A stretch of 47,418 nucleotides of DNA from Planctomycetota bacterium (GTDB lineage: Bacteria > Planctomycetota > Phycisphaerae > WQYP01), in assembly GCA_021851715.1 (NCBI GenBank), contig JAJZCR010000001.1, positions 71,517-118,934 on the forward strand, written 5' to 3'. This document shows positions 16,801 through 27,914 of the stretch, in pieces. Under the pieces are notes generated by a model, which saw only the letters and a list, made by a program, of their open reading frames with translations, was not told the origin of the DNA and searched no databases. How positions within the stretch are numbered: position 1 is the stretch's first letter; each line of letters starts with the position of its first letter. The position numbers and the translations under genes are program-made.

Positions 16801-17706
16801 ATGGCCAACCAGCAATTGGTTCGGGAACTTGTTGATTCGGGCATTCACTTTGGTCATCGCACCAGCCGATGGTGTCCGAAAATGAAGCCGTATATCTACG
16901 GCAAGCGCAATTTAATTCACATTATTGACGTTCGCGAAACGCTCAAAGGCATTATCGCCGCGCAGCGGTTTTTAGGGCGTCTGGTCGGTGGCGGCCGGGA
17001 TGTGCTGTTTGTAGGCACTAAACGCCAGGCGCGGGCGGTGATTGACGACGTAGCTAAACAGACCGGGATGCCGGTGGTTACGGAACGCTGGCTTGGCGGC
17101 ACGCTTACCAACTTCCGCACCATTCGTTCGCGGCTGCAACGGTTGCAGGAGCTGGAACAGATTCTGGAATCGCCGGATGTGAGCAAAAAATATTCCAAGA
17201 AAATGGAATCGGGCTTAAAACGGGAATACCGGAAAATTCTCCGTAACCTTGCCGGCATCCGCAACATGGAACGCCTGCCGGGGGCCTTGTGCGTGGTGGA
17301 TGTCAAACGCGAAGCCAACGCCATTTTGGAAGCCCGGAAGCTGGGCATTCCCGTCATCGGTCTTATTGATACCGACAGCGATCCGGACATGGTGGATATT
17401 GCCATTCCGGGCAATGATGATGCCATGCGTGCGATTGACCTGGTGATGAAAGAACTTTCGGCGGCGGTGCTGGAAGGCAAGGCCGGCCGTATCGCCCAGG
17501 AAGAGCAGGACAAACTCCAGCAACAAAATCGGCCTGAGCGGTCAGACCGCCGGCGCCGGACGACGTCGTCGCAAGCCGCCGAGGCCTTGAATGCGCAAAG
17601 CAATGAAAAGCCGGTTCCGCAAGCCACTGCGGCGGAAGGGACCGAGCCTGTGCGTGGCGGCGCGACGGGTCAAGCTTCGCTGGCTCCCGCCGCTCCGGTG
17701 GGATGA
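16801..17706 (+). CDS. rpsB: 30S ribosomal protein S2
   Basis: 301 residues. The core (about 1-230) has the S2 signatures: LVDSGIHFGHRTSRWCPKMKPYI, VLFVGTKRQARAVI, ERWLGGTLTNFRTI and GIPVIGLIDTDSDPDMVD. S2 binds the small subunit between head and body and is needed for S1 binding in Gram-negative bacteria. The last 65-70 residues are a Gln/Arg/Ser/Ala/Pro-rich tail that looks disordered and makes the protein longer than the usual 230-255. rpsB is normally followed by tsf (elongation factor Ts); here a PAP2 gene follows after 153 bases. No clear ribosome binding site is seen before the ATG, only a G-run. Confidence 0.97.
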   Translation: MANQQLVRELVDSGIHFGHRTSRWCPKMKPYIYGKRNLIHIIDVRETLKGIIAAQRFLGRLVGGGRDVLFVGTKRQARAVIDDVAKQTGMPVVTERWLGGTLTNFRTIRSRLQRLQELEQILESPDVSKKYSKKMESGLKREYRKILRNLAGIRNMERLPGALCVVDVKREANAILEARKLGIPVIGLIDTDSDPDMVDIAIPGNDDAMRAIDLVMKELSAAVLEGKAGRIAQEEQDKLQQQNRPERSDRRRRTTSSQAAEALNAQSNEKPVPQATAAEGTEPVRGGATGQASLAPAAPVG

Positions 17707-17859
17707 TGTGGACCGCACTCAGGGCGGTGATCGGTTAGCAGACAGTGGGCATTAAGGATTGAACGCGGCTTGATCCGGCAGAGGCGGGTTTGGGCGGTCG
17801 GGTGAGGCAACAAGATCGGCATGGCCAAACCAGGCGTGATGTTAACAAGGTATAGCTGA

Positions 17860-18801
17860 ATGAGTTCGCAGAATGCACCGAAACAATCGTGGTCGCTGCG
17901 GCATCCAGTTCTGAAAAAAAATCTGATCATATTGGCACTTGTGCTGGTGGCGGAGGTGGCGTTGCTGAGCTTCAACGCCAGGCTGGATACGATGGCCTGG
18001 CGAGCCACACGCTGGTTCATGGGTAATCAGGCTCCGTACAACTGGGACCGGGTGAAGGAAAATGCCAAGCTGCATCCACACGCGCCATGGTGGAGAACCG
18101 TGACGCCGCCGCTGCATTCCCACGTGTATCATAACAGTGAAAATCTCTGGCGAATTTTGCGAGATGTCGGGGAGCCGGAGGAAGTTCTTTTCGTCGCGGC
18201 CGTGCTGCTCTGGTACGATCCAGCGGGCTGGAAGTCCGCGGTGATGCTTATCGCCGGGGTGCTCGGCGCGGGCGGCGTTTCCGCGGTGATCAAACCGCTG
18301 GTGGGACGTTTGCGCCCGATTGGGTATCTGAATACGGGCATATTTGTCCATGAGCACGGTTTTTTATTTCACTGGACCCGGCGGGGTTGGGCGCTGGTAC
18401 ACTCGGCCGGCCATTTGGGTGCGGCCGCCGCAAGCCGGTTGGCCACCGCCTGGCAAAGTCTGCCCACAGGCCACACCAATAACGGCCTGAGCCTGTTTGA
18501 ACCCATGCGCAATTTCATCAACCAGGTTGATTTAAGCTTTCCCAGCGGCCACGCCACCGCGGCGTTTGCCATGGCGGCGGTGATGATTTACCTTTCGCCA
18601 CGCGGACGGATTTTGTTTTTGATCGTGGCCTGGGGAACGGCATTTTCACGCATGGTCATGCAGGCCCATTTTTACAGCGATATCATCGCCGGTTCCACCA
18701 TTGGCTGGTTTGTGGGCTTTGGCATTACCATCTGGATGGGAGAGCGATTGGGAGTGCCGCAACGCCATTGGTCGCCGACTCTTGGCAATAGCCTGGCCTG
18801 A
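17860..18801 (+). CDS. PAP2-superfamily membrane phosphatase
   Basis: 313 residues with several membrane helices. All three phosphatase motifs are present: KPLVGRLRP (K and RP, near 145-153), PSGH (about 228-231) and SRMVMQAHFYSD (SR-x5-H-x3-D, near 262-273). These give the two catalytic His and the phosphate-binding Arg/Lys residues. About 75 residues separate motifs 1 and 2, including a segment near 170-215 that may be an extracytoplasmic loop. By family it removes phosphate from lipid phosphates such as phosphatidic acid or undecaprenyl diphosphate at the outer face of the membrane; which one cannot be told. It follows rpsB on the same strand and may share its transcript. Confidence 0.88.
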   Translation: MSSQNAPKQSWSLRHPVLKKNLIILALVLVAEVALLSFNARLDTMAWRATRWFMGNQAPYNWDRVKENAKLHPHAPWWRTVTPPLHSHVYHNSENLWRILRDVGEPEEVLFVAAVLLWYDPAGWKSAVMLIAGVLGAGGVSAVIKPLVGRLRPIGYLNTGIFVHEHGFLFHWTRRGWALVHSAGHLGAAAASRLATAWQSLPTGHTNNGLSLFEPMRNFINQVDLSFPSGHATAAFAMAAVMIYLSPRGRILFLIVAWGTAFSRMVMQAHFYSDIIAGSTIGWFVGFGITIWMGERLGVPQRHWSPTLGNSLA

Positions 18802-18906
18802 TGAAACTTCCGCCCTTGAATCCTTAATCTTTACTGCATATCTGTGGAAACGCCGCCGGCTGCACCGGCTGGGTGGAGTTGAAACCAACGCGCTATAGTG
18901 ATGACC

Positions 18907-20896
<1,990 letters not shown>

Positions 20897-20953
20897 AAGA
20901 CTCACTCAAATAAGGCCGTAGCAGAAAGGCTCCGTGCGAACAATACGGCTGGT

Positions 20954-20982
20954 ACTATAAGCGGACCGGCAGCCATGCTCAA
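20954..20982 (-). promoter_or_regulatory. Predicted promoter of gmd-fcl
   Basis: On the minus strand, TTGAGC (20982-20977), a 17-base spacer, and TATAGT (20959-20954). The expected start site is about 50 bases before gmd. Confidence 0.6.
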
Positions 20983-21066
20983 GCGGGCAATGGCGGCGAG
21001 AGCCATGGTGCAGCCGTGGGCGGCGGGAATATGTTTGCCCTTCTGCAACCCTTCCGGTGAGGGCAC

Positions 21067-21096
21067 TTGTAAGCGCCGTTTAAATATGCCTATAAT
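21067..21096 (+). promoter_or_regulatory. Predicted promoter of the oxidoreductase fusion
   Basis: TTGTAA (21067-21072), an 18-base spacer, and TATAAT (21091-21096). It is divergent from the gmd promoter, with about 85 bases between the two -35 boxes. Confidence 0.55.
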
Positions 21097-21173
21097 ACCG
21101 CTCTGTTGGCGGAATATGATTTTCGCCAGGAGTTTAATGACGATCAGGATTTTTACGCGGAGCTTTGATTTCG

Positions 21174-23201
21174 GTGAATACAAAATTGCAATGGGGTTTA
21201 ATTGGTACCGGCGGTATTGCCAAAACTTTTGCCAAGGGCGTTTTAGCCTCGCAAAAAAACAAGCTGGTGGCGGTGGGCAGCCGCAGCATGGAAAAGGCGG
21301 CAGAATTCGGCAAAGATTTTCTGGGGGACGCGCAGGTGCGCCGGCATGGCAGCTACGAAGCACTGCTGGCGGATCCCGAGGTGCAGGCGGTTTACATTTC
21401 CACGCCGCACCCGATGCATGGGCAATGGGCGGTGCTGGCGGCTCGCGCGGGCAAGCATATTTTGTGCGAGAAACCGCTGACGCTTAACTATGCCAACACC
21501 ATGCAGGTGGTGGAGGCGGCCCGGCAGCACGGGGTATTTTTGATGGAAGCGTTTATGTACCGCTGCCATCCCCTGATTCAAAAACTGGTGGAATTAATCC
21601 GCGAAAAAGCCATCGGCGAGGTGCGCATGATTGAAGCCGCCTTTGGTTTTCGTGCCGGTGAAAACCTGGAAAGCCGGTTGTTCAAAAATGAACTGGGCGG
21701 CGGCGGCATCCTGGATGTGGGATGCTACCCGATGTCGATGGCCCGGCTGGTGGCGGGGGTTGCGGCGGGAAAGGACTTTCTGAATCCGACGGAGGTCAAA
21801 GGCTGCGGCGTTCTGCACGCCAAGACCGGTGTGGATGAAACGACCTATGCAGTGCTGAAATTTGCCAACGGTATTGTGGCATCGGTGGGCACGGCGATAG
21901 GGTCCAGTATGACCAACGAGGTGGTAATTTTGGGGACCTCAGGCAGGCTTACATTGCCCTGGGCCTGGATACCTCAGGAAAGAAATAACAAAATTATTCT
22001 CCATGAGAACGGCAAAGAGCCGCGGGAAATTCTGGTGGATGGCATTGCCAATGTTTACACGCTGGAGGCGGACGTGGTGGCCGATGCGGTGGCGGCGGGG
22101 CGGCAGGAAGCCCCCAGTCCGGCCATGAGCTGGAATGACACCCTGGGCAATATGGCAGCTTTGGATCAATGGCGCGCTTCCATCGGGCTGGTATATGAGG
22201 CGGAAAAACCGGAAAAAATGCGTTTGCCGATTCACGGTGGTCCACTGCGTGTGCAAAGCGCCCGGGGGCAGCCGGAAATGCAATACGGTCAAATCGCCGG
22301 TGTAGACAAGCCGGTATCGCGACTGGTGTTTGGTGTAGACAAGGTCACGATCAACACATTTCCGATGGCGGCGGCCATGATGGATGATTACTTCCAGCGC
22401 GGGGGCAATGTTTTTGACACAGCGCATATTTATGGCGGCGGCGGCGGCTGCGAACTGGCCCTGGGTCAATGGGTGAAAAACCGGCGCATCCGGGAAAAAG
22501 TGGTGGTGCTGGGCAAAGGTGCGCATACGCCGGAATGTTATCCCGAAGCGCTGAGCCGGCAGCTGCTGGAAAGCCTGGATCGCCTGCAGACGGACTATCT
22601 TGATATTTACATGATGCACCGGGATAACCCGGATGTTCCGGTGGGTGAATTTGCGGATGTGCTCAACGAGCACTGGCGTAAAAAGCGTATTCGCTGTTTT
22701 GGCGGATCCAACTGGTCGCTGGCCCGGGTGGATGCGTTTAACCGTTACGCCGCCAAAAAGAAGCTGCGCGGTTTTGCGGCGGTGAGCAATAATTTCAGCC
22801 TGGCGGAAATGGTGTATCCGGTGTGGAGTGGCTGTATTGCCGCGTCGGATGCGAAATCGCGGGCGTGGTTTACCAAGACGCAAATGCCGCTGATGGCGTG
22901 GAGCAGCCAAGCCCGGGGATTTTTTACAGATCGATCCAGTCCGACCAATAAATCGGACGCGGAACTGGTGCGTTGCTGGTATTCCAAGGAGAACTTTGCG
23001 CGCAAGAAACGAGCGGTAAAACTGGCCGCGGACAAAGGTGTTTCGCCGATTGTCATTGCACTGGCGTATGTTTTATATCAGCCGTTCCCAACGTTTCCGC
23101 TGATCGGGCCGTGCAATCTTACGGAAACGGCCGGCAGTTTCGAGGTGCTAAAGGTTAAGCTTACGCCGGATGAAGTGCAGTGGCTTAATCTGGGAAAATA
23201 A
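21174..23201 (+). CDS. Fusion of Gfo/Idh/MocA oxidoreductase and aldo/keto reductase
   Basis: About 675 residues in one frame from a GTG at 21174 (GGAG 11 bases upstream); a TTG at 21165 is possible. Residues 1 to about 340 are a Gfo/Idh/MocA enzyme: GLIGTGGIAKTFA binds NAD(P), CEKPLTLN carries the catalytic Lys, and GGGILDVGCYPMSMA is the family's His/Tyr-like region. From about residue 365 an aldo/keto reductase barrel follows with the full tetrad: Asp in FDTA, Tyr in HIYGGG, Lys in LGKGAHT and His in MMHRDN. Both halves look intact. Each half alone is a common sugar or polyol dehydrogenase/reductase, so the fusion may couple an oxidation and a reduction through a shared cofactor. The substrate is unknown. 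The gene is divergent from gmd-fcl. Confidence 0.9.
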   Translation: MNTKLQWGLIGTGGIAKTFAKGVLASQKNKLVAVGSRSMEKAAEFGKDFLGDAQVRRHGSYEALLADPEVQAVYISTPHPMHGQWAVLAARAGKHILCEKPLTLNYANTMQVVEAARQHGVFLMEAFMYRCHPLIQKLVELIREKAIGEVRMIEAAFGFRAGENLESRLFKNELGGGGILDVGCYPMSMARLVAGVAAGKDFLNPTEVKGCGVLHAKTGVDETTYAVLKFANGIVASVGTAIGSSMTNEVVILGTSGRLTLPWAWIPQERNNKIILHENGKEPREILVDGIANVYTLEADVVADAVAAGRQEAPSPAMSWNDTLGNMAALDQWRASIGLVYEAEKPEKMRLPIHGGPLRVQSARGQPEMQYGQIAGVDKPVSRLVFGVDKVTINTFPMAAAMMDDYFQRGGNVFDTAHIYGGGGGCELALGQWVKNRRIREKVVVLGKGAHTPECYPEALSRQLLESLDRLQTDYLDIYMMHRDNPDVPVGEFADVLNEHWRKKRIRCFGGSNWSLARVDAFNRYAAKKKLRGFAAVSNNFSLAEMVYPVWSGCIAASDAKSRAWFTKTQMPLMAWSSQARGFFTDRSSPTNKSDAELVRCWYSKENFARKKRAVKLAADKGVSPIVIALAYVLYQPFPTFPLIGPCNLTETAGSFEVLKVKLTPDEVQWLNLGK

Positions 23202-23322
23202 CCGGTGTCCCCATGCCCACCAGCGCTGCCGACAGGAGTGCGGTCCGGCCTGCACGGCGGATCGCCCCGGGCGTTGGCGGGGTTCATGGCCATGGCGGAG
23301 TTTATCGCCGCACCCATTTCCA

Positions 23323-25488
23323 TCAAATAGGGGGCTTGGGCGGTGCCGCAGCAGCCTGTGATGTCGGGTTGGATGCCGGCGGGGCGGCGGCCTGCACAAT
23401 CAGGACGGAGCAATGGGCTTGGTCGGCGACCGACTGCTGCGATCTTCCCAGCAATTTATGGTGCAGTTGCCATTGTGGGGCAATGCCCAGAATAATCAGA
23501 TCATAATGGCTCGATTCCCGCACCACCACCTCTGCCGGCGAATCGTTTTCAATGACTTGGAAGTGAATCTGATTGGCGGCCCCGGCCGAGGATATATGAC
23601 GGTCCACCAGTGATTGCACCCCGAGGTTTTTGGATGCCGCCTTTGAAGAACCCGGCTTTACCACATGCAGGATGGTGACGCGCAAATCATGGTTGCGGCC
23701 GAGCCGGTCCGCGGCGATCAAAGCCCCGATATCCTGCGGTTCGCCAAGGTACGGCACCATGACCCGACGGATTTCACCCATTTCCTTGGCCGTAAGGATG
23801 GCAATATTGCGATGTGCATCGCGCAGCACCTCGTCGGCCAGACTGCCCAGGGGGGCGGATGAAAACAGGCCGCGGTGGCCGCCCAGCAGTATCCATTGGG
23901 CCTGGTAGTGTGCGGCGTTGAGGCATATATCGCGGCCAAAATCGCGGCTGACCAGACTCATGGCATTGACCGGAATTTTTAAGGCAGCCGCCTGCTGAAT
24001 TGCAATCTCCACTGGATCACGCGGGGGATGGGGCAGGTTTTGCCGCTGCTCGTGTTCATCCGGATTATCCAGATGCAGAGCCAGAATACGGCCCGAATCA
24101 CCCGCCAGCAGCAAGGCCCCGATGCGTGTGAGCGTGGCCGCGGTGAGGGGGGAGGAAAGCATGGTTAAAATACGGGTTTCACCCGGGGCCGTTTCGGGTG
24201 CTTCGGCCGCGGCGTCCCGCCGCTGGCGTGCCGGCGAATAGCAAAGGTACAGCAACGGTGCGGTGGTGAAGGTGGTGGCAATGGCCATGATCACCATGAT
24301 GGTAAACATGGCCGGCGAAAGTACGTGCAGGCTCAAGCCAATGTTGAGCACGATAAGTTCGATGAGGCCGCGGGCGTTCATCAATGCTCCCAGCACGCCG
24401 GATTGCCGCCAGGTAAGACCGGCGAATTTGGCCGCCAGTGAAGAACAGGCGAGTTTGGAAACACTCGCCAGCAGCAGCACCACCAGACATATTTCCCACA
24501 GGTGCCAGGTGTCCAACAGGCCTATTTGCGTACGCAGGCCGGTGTAGACAAAAAAGATCGGCAGCAGCAGAAGCAGTACCAGGTCCTCCAACTTGTCGGT
24601 AAGATGGCGCACGAAGCGGCTTTCCGCGGGCATGGCCGCCCCCAGAAGAAAGCCGCCAAAAATCGCCTGAATGCCGATCCACTCGGTGATGCAGGCGGAA
24701 ATCAACAAAAGCAGCAGGATAAGCGCCAAGGTGTTGCGGGATAAATAGCCGCGACGTTCATAAACCACCTGGAGGGGTCGCAGGAGTTTGGGCATCACCA
24801 CTAACATGAAAGCGCCAAAGCAGAGTGTCCATATCACCGTCATCGACGCCGAGACCAGCGGATACTGCGCTTTGTGCGTGCCCAATCCGACGCTGGTGCA
24901 CACGGCGATCACCAGGGCCAGCAGACACCACCCGATGACATCATTGAAAGCGCCGCAGGCCAGAGCGAATGCCCCCACCCGCGTGCGCTGGAGATTTCGT
25001 TCCGCGATGATCCTGGCCAGCACTGGGAAGGCGGTGATGCACATGGCCGTGCCGATGAAAAGCGCAAATACAAATTCGTTATTGACGGGGCCGTGCAGCG
25101 TAGGGAACACAATAACGCCGAGGATAATTCCCGCGATCAATGGGCCGGTCAAACTCGACGTTCCCGCGATCAACACCGCCTTGCCCTGGTTACGCAGCAG
25201 TTTGGGGTCCAGTTCCAGTCCGACCAGAAACATGAAAAGCAGGACCCCGAGCTGACTGAGGATATTCAGGTCCGGATACGGTTGGCCGCCCGGATGCACC
25301 GGAAAGAGTATTTTGAGCCACGCGCCGTGGGCCGCCAGACCGAGAACGGACGGGCCTAAGACGATGCCTGCCAGCATTTCACCCACCACTCGCGGCTGGC
25401 CGATATAACGCATCGCAGATCCAAGCAACCTTGCGGTCAGCAGGATAACGGCAATTTGCAGCAGAAGTTGTTCGAGGCTGTCTCGCAT
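23323..25488 (-). CDS. KefB-type cation:proton antiporter with two UspA-like domains
   Basis: About 721 residues from the ATG at 25488, where the protein begins MRDSLEQLLLQIAVILLTA. About 12 membrane helices span residues 5-405 with CPA2 landmarks: GQPRVVGEMLAGIVLGPSVLG near the start, FLVGLELDPKLL, and LMNARGLIELIVL. Two universal-stress-protein-like domains follow (about 430-550 and 555-690). The second has a nucleotide-loop-like ending (LGRSQQSVADQAHCSVLIV). By family it exchanges Na+ or K+ for protons at the cytoplasmic membrane. The cytoplasmic UspA part probably senses a nucleotide, unlike the TrkA-N domain of true KefB/KefC. The longer frame upstream of 25488 looks non-coding. Ion specificity is not readable. 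Confidence 0.88.
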   Translation of the reverse strand: MRDSLEQLLLQIAVILLTARLLGSAMRYIGQPRVVGEMLAGIVLGPSVLGLAAHGAWLKILFPVHPGGQPYPDLNILSQLGVLLFMFLVGLELDPKLLRNQGKAVLIAGTSSLTGPLIAGIILGVIVFPTLHGPVNNEFVFALFIGTAMCITAFPVLARIIAERNLQRTRVGAFALACGAFNDVIGWCLLALVIAVCTSVGLGTHKAQYPLVSASMTVIWTLCFGAFMLVVMPKLLRPLQVVYERRGYLSRNTLALILLLLLISACITEWIGIQAIFGGFLLGAAMPAESRFVRHLTDKLEDLVLLLLLPIFFVYTGLRTQIGLLDTWHLWEICLVVLLLASVSKLACSSLAAKFAGLTWRQSGVLGALMNARGLIELIVLNIGLSLHVLSPAMFTIMVIMAIATTFTTAPLLYLCYSPARQRRDAAAEAPETAPGETRILTMLSSPLTAATLTRIGALLLAGDSGRILALHLDNPDEHEQRQNLPHPPRDPVEIAIQQAAALKIPVNAMSLVSRDFGRDICLNAAHYQAQWILLGGHRGLFSSAPLGSLADEVLRDAHRNIAILTAKEMGEIRRVMVPYLGEPQDIGALIAADRLGRNHDLRVTILHVVKPGSSKAASKNLGVQSLVDRHISSAGAANQIHFQVIENDSPAEVVVRESSHYDLIILGIAPQWQLHHKLLGRSQQSVADQAHCSVLIVQAAAPPASNPTSQAAAAPPKPPI

Positions 25489-25811
25489 AAAACACCATCC
25501 AGTTGGGGGCGCGGTTTCAGGGCCAATGGTGGGCCGAAGCCGTGGCACGGCAACTCGCCAACCATAGAATGGCCTCCCGCGGAGGCGTACTGCATTATAC
25601 CTGCTTGACTTCCCATCGCCAGACTTTGCCGGACCCGGCACAGTCGCCATACGCAGCCCTGTTGATCCCTATTTCCGGCTATTTTCAATTCATGAGCCGC
25701 CTGATGGCAATTACTCCGGATACATGGAACTCGATGGTAGCAATGACCGCGAGCACAGCGCCGGCTCTCACCATTGGCGGTATATTGCCGGGGCGATTAT
25801 GTTATGCCTGC
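25489..25811. other. Divergent intergenic region
   Basis: It lies between the antiporter and mnmE-like genes. A TATAAT occurs on the minus strand at 25599-25594, about 100 bases before the antiporter start, with only a poor -35. The plus-strand frame of the MnmE-like gene stays open through this region, but the conserved protein begins at 25812. Confidence 0.4.
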
Positions 25812-27035
25812 ATGAATGATTTACCCGATAACCTGGCGACCGTGCTGACTCCTCCCGGTGTCGGGGCCATTGCGGTTCTGGCAGTTGCCGGGCCCGGGGC
25901 CGCGGCCGCCGTGGCCGGCCTGACAGGGCGAAAAACAGCTTTCGAAATGTTGCGTGCCTACCTGGTGAAATTGACGGACAACGGCGAATCGCTGGACGAG
26001 GGAATTGTGATTCGCCGTGCCGCCGATATTTTTGAAATCCATGTGCATGGCGGTACGGCAGTGGTGGAATCCATCCTGGCGGCGCTGGCTCGCCATGGCA
26101 TGCCGGCGATCCCGGCGGAAAAGGCGGCCGGGATACTACGTGGCTTCGGGGCGAACGAGCATGAATCCGCGATCGCCGCCGAAGTGTTAACGGCACTGCC
26201 CGGAGCGACTTCGGCTTGTAGTGTTCGCCTGCTTTTGGCGCAGCGGCAAGGAGGTCTAAGCGCGTGGGCCGCCGAAAACCTGCAGCGACTGCAGCAGGCA
26301 TCGCGGGAGACTCCAGAGGATCATTTTCTGTGGCGCATATCCACCGAAGCCCAGTGGCTGCTGGTTCGCCAGGGCACGCTGGAACACCTGATAACACCGC
26401 CGCGCGTCGCCATCATCGGTCCGCCCAATGCGGGTAAATCCACCCTTGCCAATATGCTCATCGGGCGTCCGCGCAGCATTACCAGCGATCAGCCGGGCAC
26501 CACGCGCGACTGGATTGACACCGCGGCGCAAGTTGGCCCGGCCGGCGCTACCGTGCAGGTTGTGCTGGTGGATACCGCCGGAGTGCGAACCACCACCGAT
26601 GACCCGATTGAAGTGCAAGCGATGGCCGGCACGCATCAACAGGCGCATCTGGCGGATGTGATAATTTTTGTGGTGGATGGCACCGCCGCACCGGATAAGG
26701 CTACGTGCAACTGGCTGGAGAATCTGATCCAGCAGTCCGGCCGGCGGTTTTGCCCGATGATTCTGGTGATCAATAAATCAGATCAGCCCATTTGCTGGAT
26801 GGGTCAGGAACTTCCGGGCTGGCCAGCGACAATAAAAATAAGTGCTCTTACGGGCCATGGGTTGGATGTATTGCAGGACCAGTTGGCCAGGGCGCTGGAT
26901 CTGTTTGATTTCGACCCCCGGGAGCCATGGGTGTTTACACCGCGGCAACGGCAAATCATGGAGCGGCTCACACAAGCGGCCAGCGCCGGGGCCGCAGCAG
27001 CCCAGTTGACGGCATTGCTCAATGGTTCGCGGTAA
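25812..27035 (+). CDS. mnmE: MnmE (TrmE)-like tRNA modification GTPase, C-terminally short
   Basis: 407 residues from the ATG at 25812, where similarity starts (NLATVLTPPGVGAIAVLAV); MnmE is usually about 450. The N-terminal folate-binding-type domain has DIFEIHVHGGTAVVESIL. The GTPase domain is complete: GPPNAGKS (G1), the GTTRDWID region (G2), DTAGVR (G3) and NKSD (G4). With MnmG, MnmE makes the cmnm5/nm5 modification on U34 of certain tRNAs. The normal C-terminus ends in a Cys-x-Gly-Lys motif (often FCIGK) that is absent; the protein stops in a helix ending LTALLNGSR. The GTPase call is sure, but tRNA modification activity is uncertain. No good ribosome binding site is seen. Confidence 0.85.
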   Translation: MNDLPDNLATVLTPPGVGAIAVLAVAGPGAAAAVAGLTGRKTAFEMLRAYLVKLTDNGESLDEGIVIRRAADIFEIHVHGGTAVVESILAALARHGMPAIPAEKAAGILRGFGANEHESAIAAEVLTALPGATSACSVRLLLAQRQGGLSAWAAENLQRLQQASRETPEDHFLWRISTEAQWLLVRQGTLEHLITPPRVAIIGPPNAGKSTLANMLIGRPRSITSDQPGTTRDWIDTAAQVGPAGATVQVVLVDTAGVRTTTDDPIEVQAMAGTHQQAHLADVIIFVVDGTAAPDKATCNWLENLIQQSGRRFCPMILVINKSDQPICWMGQELPGWPATIKISALTGHGLDVLQDQLARALDLFDFDPREPWVFTPRQRQIMERLTQAASAGAAAAQLTALLNGSR

Positions 27036-27091
27036 CTGCGTGCCGGGGCAACAGCCTGTAAGCGGGGCAAGATGAAACTGCCGGCCTGCGG

Positions 27092-27457
27092 TTACCGATT
27101 CTGCATCACCGGCGGGGGAGTAATGGCATCGGCGGGGCGTGCCCCGGCATCGTTGCGGCCCGTACCGGCCAGGCGGCTTATGGCACGTACCGTCATGTCA
27201 TGATCGCAGAGAATCTGGCAGCTCAGCCGCAGATGCGGTTTGCTTATCAACCCGCGCTGGGTCAATACGTCATGTTCCGCCTGGGTGGTGGTGGTGGGTT
27301 CACCGGAGATAAATTCCACCCGGCACGTAGTACACCGGGCAATGCCGCCGCAGGCGTGAAGCTGGTCAATTTTAGCTTCGTCGACCAGGGCGTTCACCAG
27401 TCGCTGGCCTTGCGGTACGTCAAACGTGCCAACTCCGTCAACAGTTAATTTCGGCAT
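27092..27457 (-). CDS. 2Fe-2S ferredoxin
   Basis: 121 residues from the ATG at 27457, preceded by TTGGAG; a longer frame has no support. The cluster ligands are visible as CGGIARCTTC (Cys-x5-Cys-x2-Cys) and a fourth Cys in LSCQIL, the pattern of plant-type and Isc-type 2Fe-2S ferredoxins. The domain covers residues 1-90; the last 30 are a Pro/Ala-rich tail. It carries single electrons to a partner that cannot be identified from the neighbours: the convergent MnmE-like GTPase and a divergent membrane protein. Confidence 0.88.
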   Translation of the reverse strand: MPKLTVDGVGTFDVPQGQRLVNALVDEAKIDQLHACGGIARCTTCRVEFISGEPTTTTQAEHDVLTQRGLISKPHLRLSCQILCDHDMTVRAISRLAGTGRNDAGARPADAITPPPVMQNR

Positions 27458-27914
27458 GGGGCGATACTCCAATAATACCAACGTCCGCAGGTCTGCACCT
27501 TTCAACCCCGGCGTTTACCTTCGTTAGTATGTGTGCAACCGCCGCCGGTGGCAAGCGGTTTGCGGGTGCGGCCGGTTTTTCGGACGGCGTCCGATAGCTG
27601 ATCAATATGGCCCTGTAGCTCCATTGATCCGTGGACCTGGTTATCTCCATGGCGTTGCTGGAGGCGGGGTCTTTCCGGTAAAATAAAGTGTGTAGAGAGG
27701 GCAACTTAACCGGCGGAAATGGAATTCCTCCCCTGCGTAACGCCGGTGCTCATTCCCATGAAGCACCGATCCTGGCCAAGCCGGCCGGTGCGAGTGCGGC
27801 GTGAATGTGCATGCGGGTATCAATGTTTTAGCAATGGACTGCATTGGGCTTCCCGTGTCCGGGAGGCTCGGACCGTGTACTCCGGCGTTGTGCCGCCTGA
27901 TTTGGGGATCCTGC
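27458..27914. other. Long divergent intergenic region
   Basis: About 457 bases. A plus-strand promoter is predicted at 27655-27684. Small plus-strand frames inside (for example 27719-27922) have no recognisable content, and I treat them as non-coding. Confidence 0.4.
27655..27684 (+). promoter_or_regulatory. Predicted sigma-70 promoter
   Basis: TTGCTG (27655-27660), an 18-base spacer, and TAAAAT (27679-27684). The resulting leader of the small membrane protein would be about 225 bases. Confidence 0.4.

Noticed and set aside
20902..21363. 153-codon minus-strand frame over the gmd/fusion promoter region
   Set aside because: It overlaps two predicted promoters and the start of a well-supported gene, and its sequence is low in recognisable structure.
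27036..27115. Possible frameshifted MnmE C-terminus: TTC TGC ATC ACC GGC at 27099-27113 reads FCITG
   Set aside because: The motif is not FCIGK, the intervening sequence does not look like the MnmE helical domain, and the bases encode the tail of the ferredoxin on the other strand.
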